Shown: positions 7,640 through 14,441 of the stretch, one piece after another | How positions within the stretch are numbered: position 1 is the first letter of the stretch | Layout of the letters: every line of letters begins with the position of its first letter | NCBI GenBank assembly: GCA_031553675.1 | Contig: JAVBLF010000138.1 | Span: 1 to 21,863 of the forward strand | Source: JAVBLF01 sp031553675 | GTDB lineage: Bacteria; Bacillota; Clostridia; Christensenellales; CALWSW01 | Length of the DNA stretch: 21,863 nt | Reading direction: 5' to 3' | Made by a program: the position numbers and the translations under genes | The notes under the pieces: generated by a model | The model's database searches: none | What the model was told of the DNA's origin: nothing | What the model saw: only the letters and a program-made list of their open reading frames with translations

Positions 7640-8839
7640 ATGCAGTTTACGCATCGAAATGTGTGCCGACTCTTGGCGCTGGGCATGTCGCTCGTGCTCG
7701 TCGCGGGCGCTTGCAAACCCAAGCCCGCCTCGACCGACAACGCGGCGACGGAGTCGGGCGCACCGGCCGCCGCCGAAGAAAGCCCCGCTCCCGCACCCCC
7801 CAAGCCGGATACCTCGGCTGACGACGCGATGAAAGCCTACCTGGGAGCCCTCGAAGCGGGCGACTGGGACAAAGCCCAGGGCCTCATCTGGCCCTATGCC
7901 GAGGCCTTCGAAGGCACGACGGGCCATACCATCCAAAACCTGCGCGATACCTACCAAAACCTCGGCTACGGCACGCTGTCCGGCGGCGAATTCACCGCCC
8001 TGAGCGTTCACCCCGATTACACCGTCTACTCCGTTACCTACAAATTTTCGCCCGACCCCGGCGCCGACATCGTCAACCCCGAAACGCTGACCGTTGTCAA
8101 GACCGACGCAGGCGCTTTCATCAGCCCGAACAACCTGCTCGTCGCGTATGAACTCGACACGGCCGCCGTGACCAAGGCATCCGATGCCGACCTTGCGGAA
8201 GACGACGAAGACAGCGCTTCCTCGGACGACGACGCCCCCACCGCGCCGGACGAGCCCCTCGACGGCACAGAAGTCGACGAAGTCGATCACCAAGTTCCCA
8301 TGGCGCTCGACGAAGATGCCGGCTCGGAGGGCGTGACCGCCCAAGTGATCCGCGCCGCGACCTATGCCACGGGTGCGTTTTTCGACGTCGAGATCGACAA
8401 CCAATCCGACAGCGTCCTTTCCCTTGGCAGCGAAGACGCGGAAGCCCTCGCCGTCTTCGAAGGCATCGTCATCACGGACGATCCCGCGATGTCGGTCGAT
8501 CTCGCCAAAGATCACGCCTTTAGCCTCGGGAACGAGAAAGAAGGCGCGCTCGACAGCCGCTTTGACACCTTTGCGGGCCAATTCGAGGTTCCCTCCAAGC
8601 AGAAGGCCAACAACGAGCTCTTCTTCACACAAGACCTCCGCTTGGTGTACAACCTTTACTTTCCGGAAATCAAGCTCGGCGACAACGTGCGTTCCCTGCC
8701 GATCAGCTGGGCGGGCCTGAAACCGATCGAGGGCGGCCTTCTGTCCTGTGCCTACCTCGCTCAAACGCCGGAAAGCGCCGCGACGCCGGAAAGCGCCGCC
8801 ACAACGGAATCAGCAGAACCGACGGCCGCGAGCGAATAA
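7640..8839 (+). CDS. Putative lipoprotein of unknown function
   Basis: Protein of 399 residues, starting at 7640 behind AAGGAGG (7624-7630). The N-terminus is a lipoprotein signal: basic residues, hydrophobic core, then Cys25 in VAGAC, a slightly atypical lipobox with Ala at -3. An Ala/Pro/Thr-rich linker (about 26-65) leads to a small alpha/beta region (about 68-175, beginning AMKAYLGALEAGDWDKA) that resembles NTF2-like or DUF4878-type lipoprotein domains. A very acidic Asp/Ser/Glu linker (about 183-225) follows. A beta-rich C-terminal domain (about 235-375) ends the protein with the short tandem repeat TPESAATPESAATTESA. A membrane-anchored extracytoplasmic protein is likely. I do not recognise a specific function. 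A 12-base palindrome (TGGCATATGCCA, 7600-7611) lies upstream and could be an operator. Confidence 0.8.
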   Translation: MQFTHRNVCRLLALGMSLVLVAGACKPKPASTDNAATESGAPAAAEESPAPAPPKPDTSADDAMKAYLGALEAGDWDKAQGLIWPYAEAFEGTTGHTIQNLRDTYQNLGYGTLSGGEFTALSVHPDYTVYSVTYKFSPDPGADIVNPETLTVVKTDAGAFISPNNLLVAYELDTAAVTKASDADLAEDDEDSASSDDDAPTAPDEPLDGTEVDEVDHQVPMALDEDAGSEGVTAQVIRAATYATGAFFDVEIDNQSDSVLSLGSEDAEALAVFEGIVITDDPAMSVDLAKDHAFSLGNEKEGALDSRFDTFAGQFEVPSKQKANNELFFTQDLRLVYNLYFPEIKLGDNVRSLPISWAGLKPIEGGLLSCAYLAQTPESAATPESAATTESAEPTAASE

Positions 8840-8869
8840 CGGCGGCAAAAGCGCTCCCATCGAAAACAC

Positions 8870-8904
8870 AAAAAAGTGGCCTCCGATCAGAGACCACTTT
8901 TTTT
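8870..8904. terminator. Intrinsic terminator after the lipoprotein gene, probably bidirectional
   Basis: AAAAAAGTGG (8870-8879) pairs with CCACTTTTTTT (8894-8904). The loop region can pair further through CTC and GAG. The A-run before and T-run after the stem make it a terminator in either direction. Confidence 0.85.
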
Positions 8905-8959
8905 GTATACCATCTGGACCGTAGCGGACCATTTGTGAGAGCCGCCTGTGGGTGCTGTT

Positions 8960-8999
8960 TGCGCGAAAACGCCCGTGCGAGCGACGCCATTTTCGCGCA
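8960..8999. other. Inverted repeat in an otherwise unassigned stretch
   Basis: A perfect 10-base inverted repeat (TGCGCGAAAA at 8960-8969 and TTTTCGCGCA at 8990-8999) with a 20-base loop lies in 8906-9038, where I see no convincing gene. It is downstream of the leftward DUF1292 gene and could form the 3' end structure of that transcript. Confidence 0.45.
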
Positions 9000-9038
9000 G
9001 ATTCGCTCCGAATGCTTCACAAGCTGCGCATCAATCCG

Positions 9039-9248
9039 CTATGTGCGCATGGCATGCGACGTGCGACGCTGGACGCTGTTTCGCGTCGCGCGGCAGGTGA
9101 TGTTGTGGTATTGTTCGTTCAGCCGGAGGGTGCGTTCACTGATACCCGTCTTTGAAAAGCTCTGTTCGAGCTCAGCCCGTACAGCGAGGCGCAACGCTTC
9201 GTCGCTTTCAGAGCGGGAGCGCTGTCGGAACGGTAAGATCACAGCCAA
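9039..9248 (-). CDS. Candidate small protein downstream of DUF1292 (uncertain)
   Basis: Open frame of about 69 codons beginning at TTG 9248, with AAAGGAG (9258-9264 on the plus strand) 9 bases upstream; GTG at 9254 is an alternative but too close to that site. The predicted peptide has an amphipathic, protein-like middle (motifs SESDEALRLAV and SKTGISERTLRLNEQ) and a basic end. No family is recognised. It follows the DUF1292 stop by about 38 bases on the same strand. A chance open frame is a real possibility. Confidence 0.25.
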   Translation of the reverse strand: MAVILPFRQRSRSESDEALRLAVRAELEQSFSKTGISERTLRLNEQYHNITCRATRNSVQRRTSHAMRT

Positions 9249-9286
9249 ATCCACAATCTCCTTTCCTATGCCGTGATGTGGAGGGA

Positions 9287-9658
9287 TCACTCTTCGGTTT
9301 CGTCGTCCACCATCAAGAGCGATTCCACGACAGCACTCAGTTCTTCGAGCAGGTTGTCGTCTTCGATCGCGACGAAATCCTCTTCTCCCTCTTCGTCTTG
9401 CACGATCTGGAAGATATAGAGGCTCTGCTCGCAATCGCAGTCTTCACCGCAGTTGCAGCCTTCGCCGTGCGCATGATCGTGATCTTCGCCATCTTCCGAG
9501 AAATCGGTCAGCACGGCATAATTGAGACCTTTATGCGTGAATTCTTCGACGATCTCCATCGAAAAGGAGTTGCCTTCTTCGTCTTCAAAGGTGACGATCT
9601 CGACGGTCATATCGTCGTCATCACCGGGGAATACTTCGTTGTTGTTCTTGTCAGACAT
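9287..9658 (-). CDS. DUF1292 family protein with His/Cys-rich insert
   Basis: Very acidic protein of 123 residues. The DUF1292 pattern is clear: an N-terminal TVEIVTFEDEEGNSFSMEI strand pair, a middle beta segment, then an acidic end with a repeated ED/DE pattern. Between the two halves (about residues 61-78) is a potential metal-binding insert, HDHAHGEGCNCGEDCDC, absent from its neighbour at 9943-10233. GAGG lies before the ATG at 9658. A promoter sits about 190 bases upstream, so it is probably expressed apart from dnaB. DUF1292 proteins are common in Clostridia and Bacilli and have no settled function. Confidence 0.85.
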   Translation of the reverse strand: MSDKNNNEVFPGDDDDMTVEIVTFEDEEGNSFSMEIVEEFTHKGLNYAVLTDFSEDGEDHDHAHGEGCNCGEDCDCEQSLYIFQIVQDEEGEEDFVAIEDDNLLEELSAVVESLLMVDDETEE

Positions 9659-9850
9659 ATGTGTTCCTCACTTTCTGTGTAGGATTCGATTCCTGCAAGT
9701 GGCGCGTGTCCCGACCGAGCCAAAACCGACTGGTGGATCATCAGACGCAATGCCATACGCGGAAATGCGGTGTGCGATTGCGTTTTTTTCTTTGTCGAGC
9801 ACGGGCGTTTTTCGGCGAAGATGTGACAAAAGCCGCCGGGAATCGAATTC

Positions 9851-9879
9851 ATTGTACCGCATTCGCCGCAATGCGGCAA
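9851..9879 (-). promoter_or_regulatory. Promoter upstream of the His/Cys-rich DUF1292 gene
   Basis: On the minus strand TTGCCG (9879-9874), a 17-base spacer and TACAAT (9856-9851). The -35 overlaps a dyad (GCCGCATTGCGGC) that could be an operator. It predicts a leader of about 185 bases with no gene in it (9659-9850). The sequence at and after the -10 (GTACAATGAATTC) also occurs at the promoter at 19666-19694. Confidence 0.6.
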
Positions 9880-9929
9880 TGCAAAAATTCCCTTATGCTA
9901 CAAATATAGTGTGCCGCTCGCAGCGTTTC

Positions 9930-9942
9930 GACAAAATTTGTC
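9930..9942. promoter_or_regulatory. Small dyad directly after a DUF1292 stop codon
   Basis: GACAAAATTTGTC, a 6-base inverted repeat around one base, touches the stop codon of the leftward DUF1292 gene. It might be a protein-binding site or a minor 3' hairpin. It is too short to assign. Confidence 0.25.
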
Positions 9943-10233
9943 CTATTCTTTCGATAAAAGCCGATCTTCGAGCCGATCTGCCAAACGGGTGATCGCCGCC
10001 TCGTCCTCGACGAGATCGAAGAGCTCACCGCCCTCGTCGTCGGTGCGAACGGCAAAGAAGCTTATGCAATCCTCGTCTGTGTCGAAGTCGGCCGATTCGA
10101 GGCTGGGACGCAGCGCGACGTAGCGCTGTCCGCCGTCTTCGAACTCGTCGACGAGCTCCATCTCGATGTCGAGGCCATCTTCGTCCTCGAACACGATGAC
10201 CTCGGTGTCGGTGTATTGTTTTTCTTCGTCCAT
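9943..10233 (-). CDS. DUF1292 family protein
   Basis: Acidic protein of 96 residues with the family pattern: VIVFEDEDGLDIEMELVDEF, then GQRYVALRP, then FFAVRTDDEGGELFDLVEDE and a helical end. AAAGGA about 12 bases before ATG 10233 decides the start over an upstream in-frame TTG. It lies about 60 bases after dnaB on the same strand and is probably read from the same transcript. It lacks the His/Cys insert of the second DUF1292 protein. Function unknown. Confidence 0.85.
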   Translation of the reverse strand: MDEEKQYTDTEVIVFEDEDGLDIEMELVDEFEDGGQRYVALRPSLESADFDTDEDCISFFAVRTDDEGGELFDLVEDEAAITRLADRLEDRLLSKE

Positions 10234-10295
10234 GCAAGTCATCCTTTCTGCGCGTTCTCGATCGCAAAAGACAAGTCTTCCCAATGCGCATCGAA

Positions 10296-11633
10296 TTAAA
10301 ACGGCGGTTCCTGGTCGGCCAGATCTTCAAACATCGTGTATTCGCCGCGCCAGACGAGATCAACATCGCCGGTCGGGCCGTTTCGATGCTTGGCGACGAT
10401 CGCCTGAGCGATGTTGTCGGCGTTTTCGTCGTAGACGCTCGCCCGATACAGCAAAATGACGATGTCGGCATCCTGCTCGATCGAGCCCGATTCGCGCAGG
10501 TCGCTCATCAGCGGGCGGTGTTCGGCGCGGTTTTCCGGCCCGCGCGACAGCTGGGACAATAGCAAGATCGGCACGTCCAAATCACGCGCCATGATCTTGA
10601 GTTGCCGCGTCGTATCGGAGATCTCCTGCTGGCGGTTGTCGGCCTTGCCGCGGTAGGTCATGAGCTGCAAATAGTCGATCACGACGAGATCGAGCTTTCC
10701 CTCTTCGATCTTTAGCCTTCGGAGCTTGGATCGCATCTCGGCGAGCGTGATCCCCGCCGTGTCGTCCACGTAGAGCTTGGACTGGACAAAGGGCTCGATC
10801 GACGCGGCCAGGCTCGTCCAATCTTCTTCCTGCACCTGGCCCGTCTTGACGCGCTGCATGTCGACGAGGGCTTGCGTGCAGAGCATGCGGGTCGCGAGCT
10901 GGTCGATCGACATTTCGAGCGAAAACACCGCCACGACCGCCGCTTCTTTCAGTGCCGCGTGCTGGGCAATGTTCATCGCAAACGATGTCTTGCCCATCGC
11001 GGGACGCCCTGCGATGACGATCAGATCGCTCTTTTGCAAGCCCGACAGCCTGTGGTCGAGCGCCACAAAGCCCGACGGCAAGCCGGTCAAACCAGTCTGA
11101 GACGCGCGTTCGAGCACGGCGACATAGGCGCGCCCCACGGCGTCGCCGATGGGCGTCAAGCCGCCGCCCGCGTTCTTGAGCGAAATGTCGAAGATCTTCT
11201 TCTCCGCAGAGGCCATGACCCGATCGACTTGGTCGTCGCAACTGTACGCCTCGTCCATGATCTCTTCACACGCGTCGATCAATTGCCGAAGCGTCGATTT
11301 CTGCTGCACAATCGTGACGTAGTGCGGCAGATTGGCGAGCACCGGAAGCATGCTTCGCAGATCGGTGACGTAGGTGACGCCGCCCGCCTCTTTCAGCACA
11401 TGCCGCTGCTCCAAACGCTCGACGAGCGTCACCTCGTCCACCGGCGTGCCGTTGACGTGCAGCTCGCTCATCGCCGCGAAGATCGCACGGTGGGCCGGCA
11501 GATAGAAATCCGTCTCGATCAGCCGCTCGATCACGCTAGCCAGCGCCGTTTCTTTCCGAAGCATGGCGCCCAGCACCGCCCGCTCCGCCTCGACCGAGTG
11601 CGGAGGGATCCGCCTCGCTTGCTTTTCTTCCAA
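10296..11633 (-). CDS. dnaB: Replicative DNA helicase DnaB
   Basis: Hexameric helicase that unwinds DNA at the replication fork. From the chosen TTG start it is 445 residues, the usual family length. The N-terminal domain (about 8-110) begins with the typical RIPPHSVEAERAVLGAML block. A linker follows, then the RecA-like domain with Walker A GRPAMGKTS (209-217), SLEM (238-241), Walker B LDLVVIDYLQLM (314-325), a Q/R-rich loop and the LSQLSR block (359-364). The start is a TTG at 11633 preceded by AAGGAAG; an upstream in-frame TTG at 11681 would add 16 residues but lies inside a repeat hairpin with no good ribosome site. Gene order rplI-dnaB is typical of Bacillota. Confidence 0.95.
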   Translation of the reverse strand: MEEKQARRIPPHSVEAERAVLGAMLRKETALASVIERLIETDFYLPAHRAIFAAMSELHVNGTPVDEVTLVERLEQRHVLKEAGGVTYVTDLRSMLPVLANLPHYVTIVQQKSTLRQLIDACEEIMDEAYSCDDQVDRVMASAEKKIFDISLKNAGGGLTPIGDAVGRAYVAVLERASQTGLTGLPSGFVALDHRLSGLQKSDLIVIAGRPAMGKTSFAMNIAQHAALKEAAVVAVFSLEMSIDQLATRMLCTQALVDMQRVKTGQVQEEDWTSLAASIEPFVQSKLYVDDTAGITLAEMRSKLRRLKIEEGKLDLVVIDYLQLMTYRGKADNRQQEISDTTRQLKIMARDLDVPILLLSQLSRGPENRAEHRPLMSDLRESGSIEQDADIVILLYRASVYDENADNIAQAIVAKHRNGPTGDVDLVWRGEYTMFEDLADQEPPF

Positions 11634-11660
11634 GGTCTTACTTCCTTTTTGAAGCCTCTT

Positions 11661-11716
11661 TTGGGGGATTTCATCCCCCAAGCCCCCGACTTAAGGAACA
11701 AGTTCCTTAAGAATCC
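11661..11716 (-). repeat. Double-hairpin intergenic repeat, copy A (reverse)
   Basis: Read on the minus strand: GGATTC, a 10-bp stem (CTTAAGGAAC/GTTCCTTAAG, 11690-11711), then TCGGGGG and a 9-bp stem (TTGGGGGAT/ATCCCCCAA, 11661-11681). The arrangement matches copies at 3911-3960 and 16366-16418, with different stem bases but preserved pairing. It overlaps the upstream candidate start of dnaB and lies in its leader. Confidence 0.75.
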
Positions 11717-11845
11717 TAATTCGTTGCTACGATATTTTGATGGATCCATTTCGCCCGCCGCATAGCGACGGACGAATCGGAGGCCGCAAAAACGCCACAG
11801 TGGCATGAAGGCGGGAGCCGCACATGCCAGCGGCACCGCAGGTGC
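11717..11845. other. Non-coding spacer between rplI and dnaB
   Basis: About 130 bases with no gene. It holds small dyads (for example TGGCATG at 11801-11807 with CATGCCA at 11823-11829) and joins two different repeat elements. Sequence around GACGGACGAATCGGAGG loosely resembles 14205-14255, so this may be decayed repeat DNA. Confidence 0.4.
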
Positions 11846-11888
11846 GCAAAAGTTTTTTGCTCCTTTTTTTCAAAAAAGGAGACAAAAC
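11846..11888 (-). repeat. Hairpin plus A-rich repeat, copy D2, after rplI
   Basis: On the minus strand a 10-bp stem CTCCTTTTTT/AAAAAAGGAG (arms 11872-11881 and 11860-11869) followed by CAAAAAACTTT. The same layout with different stem bases occurs on the plus strand at 14164-14195. It lies 13 bases after the rplI stop codon and may act as its terminator or 3' structure. Confidence 0.6.
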
Positions 11889-11894
11889 CCAAAC

Positions 11895-12341
11895 CTACTG
11901 CGCCTTGACCTCCGCGGTGATCGTAGCTGTCGTCTCGGCGTAGACGCGGAGGACGACGGGGTATTCGCCGAGCTGCTTGATCGTGCCGGAGAGTTCGACG
12001 TTGCGCTTGTCGATCTTGTAGCCGAGCTGCGAGGCGACGGCGTCGGCGATCTCTTTGCCGGTGATGGCGCCGAAGAGTTTGCCGTTGTCGCCGGAGCGGG
12101 CGGTGAGGGTGACGCGCTTGCCTTCGAGGGAGGCGGCGCGTTCTTTGGCGCTGTCCTTCTCGACCTGCTTGCGGTGTTTTTCGGCGGCCGACGCGGTGCG
12201 CGCGGCGTTAACGCCCTCTTCGGTCGCAGGGTTGGCGAGCTTGCGCACGAAGAGATAGTTGCGCGCGAAACCGTCGCTCACTTCGACGATCTCGCCTTTT
12301 TTGCCGGTTTTCGGGACGTCTTGCAGCATGATCACTTTCAT
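11895..12341 (-). CDS. rplI: 50S ribosomal protein bL9
   Basis: Protein of 148 residues, the standard bL9 length. The N-terminal rRNA-binding domain begins MKVIMLQDVPKTGKKGEIVEV and continues DGFARNYL; a long central helix and a C-terminal domain (about 80-148, with GKLFGAITGKEIADA) follow. AAAGGGG lies before ATG 12341. It starts 24 bases after the gdpP-like stop codon, so the two are co-transcribed. The gdpP-rplI-dnaB order is the classic Bacillota arrangement. Confidence 0.97.
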   Translation of the reverse strand: MKVIMLQDVPKTGKKGEIVEVSDGFARNYLFVRKLANPATEEGVNAARTASAAEKHRKQVEKDSAKERAASLEGKRVTLTARSGDNGKLFGAITGKEIADAVASQLGYKIDKRNVELSGTIKQLGEYPVVLRVYAETTATITAEVKAQ

Positions 12342-12365
12342 GGCGGATGACCCCTTTCTGATGGA

Positions 12366-13817
12366 TTACGCGCTCTCGTCGAAGTACTGGTCGATCGCCT
12401 TGATGAGGCGCTTGATCAGGGCTTCGACCGGCTGGGGCGGAAACTGTGCGCCCGCGACGTGCATGTGACCGCCGCCGCCGAGCTGCTCCAGTATCATCTG
12501 GACATTGACTTCGCCGGACGAGCGCGCGGACACGTTGATGCCGCGCTCGGTCGGCGCGAGAACGAAAGCCGCGTGGATGCCGCGCATGCCGGTCAGGATG
12601 TCGGCGGCCTGCGCCGCGATGAGCGTGGCTGACGAGGTGGCCTGGCAGACCGAGATCACGACTTCGGGGCGGACGTACTCGGCGCGGCGGACGACGTCGG
12701 CGCGATCGAGGTAGTGTTGTGTGTCGTCCTGGAAGAGCTCCTTGACAAAGACGGCGTTGGCGCCGTGCTTGCGGAGGTAGGCGGCCGCTTCGAAGGTGCG
12801 GACGCCAGTGTTGAGCGAAAAGTGCTTCGTATCGACCGTGATGCCCGAGAGCAAGGCGCTGCTGAGGAGGGGCGTCAACGTGACGTCGGGCTTGAAATAC
12901 TGCAAAATCTCGCAGACCAGCTCGCAGGTCGAGGAGGCGTAGACTTGCACAAACTGCAAAGCGGCCTGCTCGATCGACGCGATGCCGCGGCGGTGGTGGT
13001 CGATCACGGCGATGGCGCCGGCCTGCTCGAGAAGCTGCGGGGCGGGCGTCGATGCGGCGAACTGCGTGTCGACGATGATGAGCAGCGTATCCGCGCCGAC
13101 TTGTTCGAGCGCCTCTTCGGGCGTCAAAAACATGTTGTCGTAGGGTTCCTGCTCGGCGGCGTCGGCCAATATGCCCGCGATCATGTCGTTTTTTGCTTCG
13201 ATGACGATCGACGCCTTCTTGCCCATGGCCGACGCGCAGGCGGCCACGCCGAGCGCTGCGCCGATGCTGTCATAGTCGGCCATGCGGTGGCCCATGACGA
13301 CGACAGAGTCGAGCGATCGCATGAGCTGGCCGAGCGCGTGGGCGACGACGCGGCTCTTGACGCGCGAATAGCGTTCCCCCGGCTGGCGTTTGCCGCCGTA
13401 AAAGCGGAAATTGCGCTCTTGCTTGATCACGGCCTGATCGCCGCCGCGCCCCTGAGAGAGCTCCATCGCCTGACGCGCCGAGTCGAAGGCTTCGGGCAGG
13501 GTCTTGCCGATGCCGACGGCGATGCTCACCGTGATCGGCATGCCGCTGGCCGTCGGGATCTCGCGCACGCGGTCGAGCAGCGCGAATTTTTTCGAAAGCA
13601 CGCGGCTCAGGTCGTTCTGTTCGAGCAGGAAGAAGAACCGCCCCGGCTCGTTGCGAACCATGACGCCGTTGTTTTCGCCAAAAAAATCCTGCATGCAGGC
13701 CAAAACCTGGGACACGACCGGCATGTCGCGGGTATTGATCAGTTCTTCGTAGTTGTCGATGTAGATCAACCCCACCGCAGGCGGGCGCGGCTCGACCGGT
13801 TTGGAGCGATTGGCCAT
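12366..13817 (-). CDS. GdpP-type DHH phosphodiesterase lacking membrane and PAS domains
   Basis: Protein of 483 residues related to GdpP, which degrades cyclic di-AMP. The start at 13817 is fixed by GAGGAG 7 bases upstream. Residues 14-135 form the degenerate GGDEF domain (GLIYIDNYEE; SQGRGGDQ at 121-128 in place of the signature loop). The DHH-DHHA1 part has the expected metal ligands: GHRMADYD (176-183), VDT (249-251), DHH (273-275), VDTK (328-331) and GGGGH (447-451). Full-length GdpP has about 650 residues, with two membrane helices and a PAS domain before GGDEF; both are missing here and no coding sequence for them lies upstream, where rpsR ends 86 bases away. A soluble phosphodiesterase without haem/PAS control is the likely result. 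It is preceded by a terminator-like hairpin and followed by rplI. Confidence 0.9.
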   Translation of the reverse strand: MANRSKPVEPRPPAVGLIYIDNYEELINTRDMPVVSQVLACMQDFFGENNGVMVRNEPGRFFFLLEQNDLSRVLSKKFALLDRVREIPTASGMPITVSIAVGIGKTLPEAFDSARQAMELSQGRGGDQAVIKQERNFRFYGGKRQPGERYSRVKSRVVAHALGQLMRSLDSVVVMGHRMADYDSIGAALGVAACASAMGKKASIVIEAKNDMIAGILADAAEQEPYDNMFLTPEEALEQVGADTLLIIVDTQFAASTPAPQLLEQAGAIAVIDHHRRGIASIEQAALQFVQVYASSTCELVCEILQYFKPDVTLTPLLSSALLSGITVDTKHFSLNTGVRTFEAAAYLRKHGANAVFVKELFQDDTQHYLDRADVVRRAEYVRPEVVISVCQATSSATLIAAQAADILTGMRGIHAAFVLAPTERGINVSARSSGEVNVQMILEQLGGGGHMHVAGAQFPPQPVEALIKRLIKAIDQYFDESA

Positions 13818-13838
13818 GGTGTTCTCCTCGTGGCGACC

Positions 13839-13872
13839 GAAAACAAGAAAAGGCGCACAAGATTGTACGCCT
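13839..13872 (-). terminator. Terminator or attenuator between rpsR and the gdpP-like gene
   Basis: On the minus strand AGGCGTACA (13872-13864) pairs with TGTGCGCCT (13859-13851) around ATCT, with one G-T pair, followed by TTTTCTTGTTTT. It should end most rpsR transcripts, limiting read-through into the phosphodiesterase gene. Confidence 0.75.
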
Positions 13873-13903
13873 GCCAACGTCGTCAGAAGTGCTGCGTCGG
13901 CGC

Positions 13904-14140
13904 TTATTCCGCCACGTAGGGCATCAAAGCGACGATGCGCGAGCGTTTGATGGCGCCTGCCAATTCGCGCTGGTGCTTGGCGCAGGTGCCACTCATGCGG
14001 CGGGGCATGATCTTGCCGCGCTCGGTCACAAACTTTTTGAGGCGGTACGTGTCTTTATAATCGATGCGCTCGATCTTCTCGACGCAAAACGCGCACACCT
14101 TGCGGCGGCGACGTCCGCGCGAGCGTCTGCGTTCGTCCAT
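13904..14140 (-). CDS. rpsR: 30S ribosomal protein bS18
   Basis: Protein of 78 residues that partners bS6 in the small subunit. A very basic start (RRRSRGRRRRK) is followed by VCAFCVEK with Cys16 and Cys19, then IDYKDTYRLKKFVTERGKI and the RQL-type block (here HQRELAGAIKRSR). AAGGAG precedes ATG 14140. In most Bacillota it directly follows ssb; here a 301-base repeat-bearing spacer separates them. Confidence 0.97.
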   Translation of the reverse strand: MDERRRSRGRRRRKVCAFCVEKIERIDYKDTYRLKKFVTERGKIMPRRMSGTCAKHQRELAGAIKRSRIVALMPYVAE

Positions 14141-14163
14141 GTGGTTTCACTCCTTTTTGGGTA

Positions 14164-14195
14164 CGCCCACTTTTTGAAAAAAGTGGGGCAAAAAC
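14164..14195 (+). repeat. Hairpin plus A-rich repeat, copy D1
   Basis: CCCACTTTTT (14166-14175), two loop bases, AAAAAGTGGG (14178-14187), then CAAAAACTTT. It matches the reverse element at 11846-11888 in layout, with stem changes that keep pairing. It sits about 10 bases ahead of the rpsR ribosome site and, as the stem forms on either strand, could attenuate rpsR. Confidence 0.6.
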
Positions 14196-14265
14196 TTTCA
14201 TATGCTCCGCGCTTTCGTTCGCCGCTCAACGCGGCAAACGAATCCGAGGTGGAGCTAAGGTGTAG

Positions 14266-14395
14266 TTCGGGGGTCAATGCCAATCAAGTGTTGCAAAAGG
14301 CAACAGTACGCGTCAGCCGTTTTGCTGCAATGGCGATTATCAATCACCCGCTTTGGAAATACAGCCACGTTTTGCCAGCGGATTCCAACCCTTGA
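14266..14395. repeat. Degenerate composite repeat between ssb and rpsR
   Basis: A diverged reverse 65-bp unit (from AATGCCAATCAAG through CCGTTTTGCTGCAATGGCGATTATCAATCACCCG) is followed by the tail module (CTTTGGAAA...CAGCGGATT...AACCC). The 74-bp palindrome is absent. This copy is clearly more decayed than those at 3457-3893 and 21613-21850. Confidence 0.75.
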
Positions 14396-14441
14396 TACGG
14401 TTTCAAAAACCGGACGAAAACGAAGTTTTCGGACGAAAGTG

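Noticed and set aside
8935..9276. 113-codon plus-strand frame
   Set aside because: Arg/Ser/Cys-rich random-looking product, no ribosome site, and it lies downstream of a bidirectional terminator.
9607..9909. Open frames in the leader of the His/Cys-rich DUF1292 gene
   Set aside because: No ribosome site or protein-like composition; the region holds a promoter and leader instead.
11805..13919. Plus-strand frames over rplI and the gdpP-like gene
   Set aside because: Antisense to well-recognised conserved genes.
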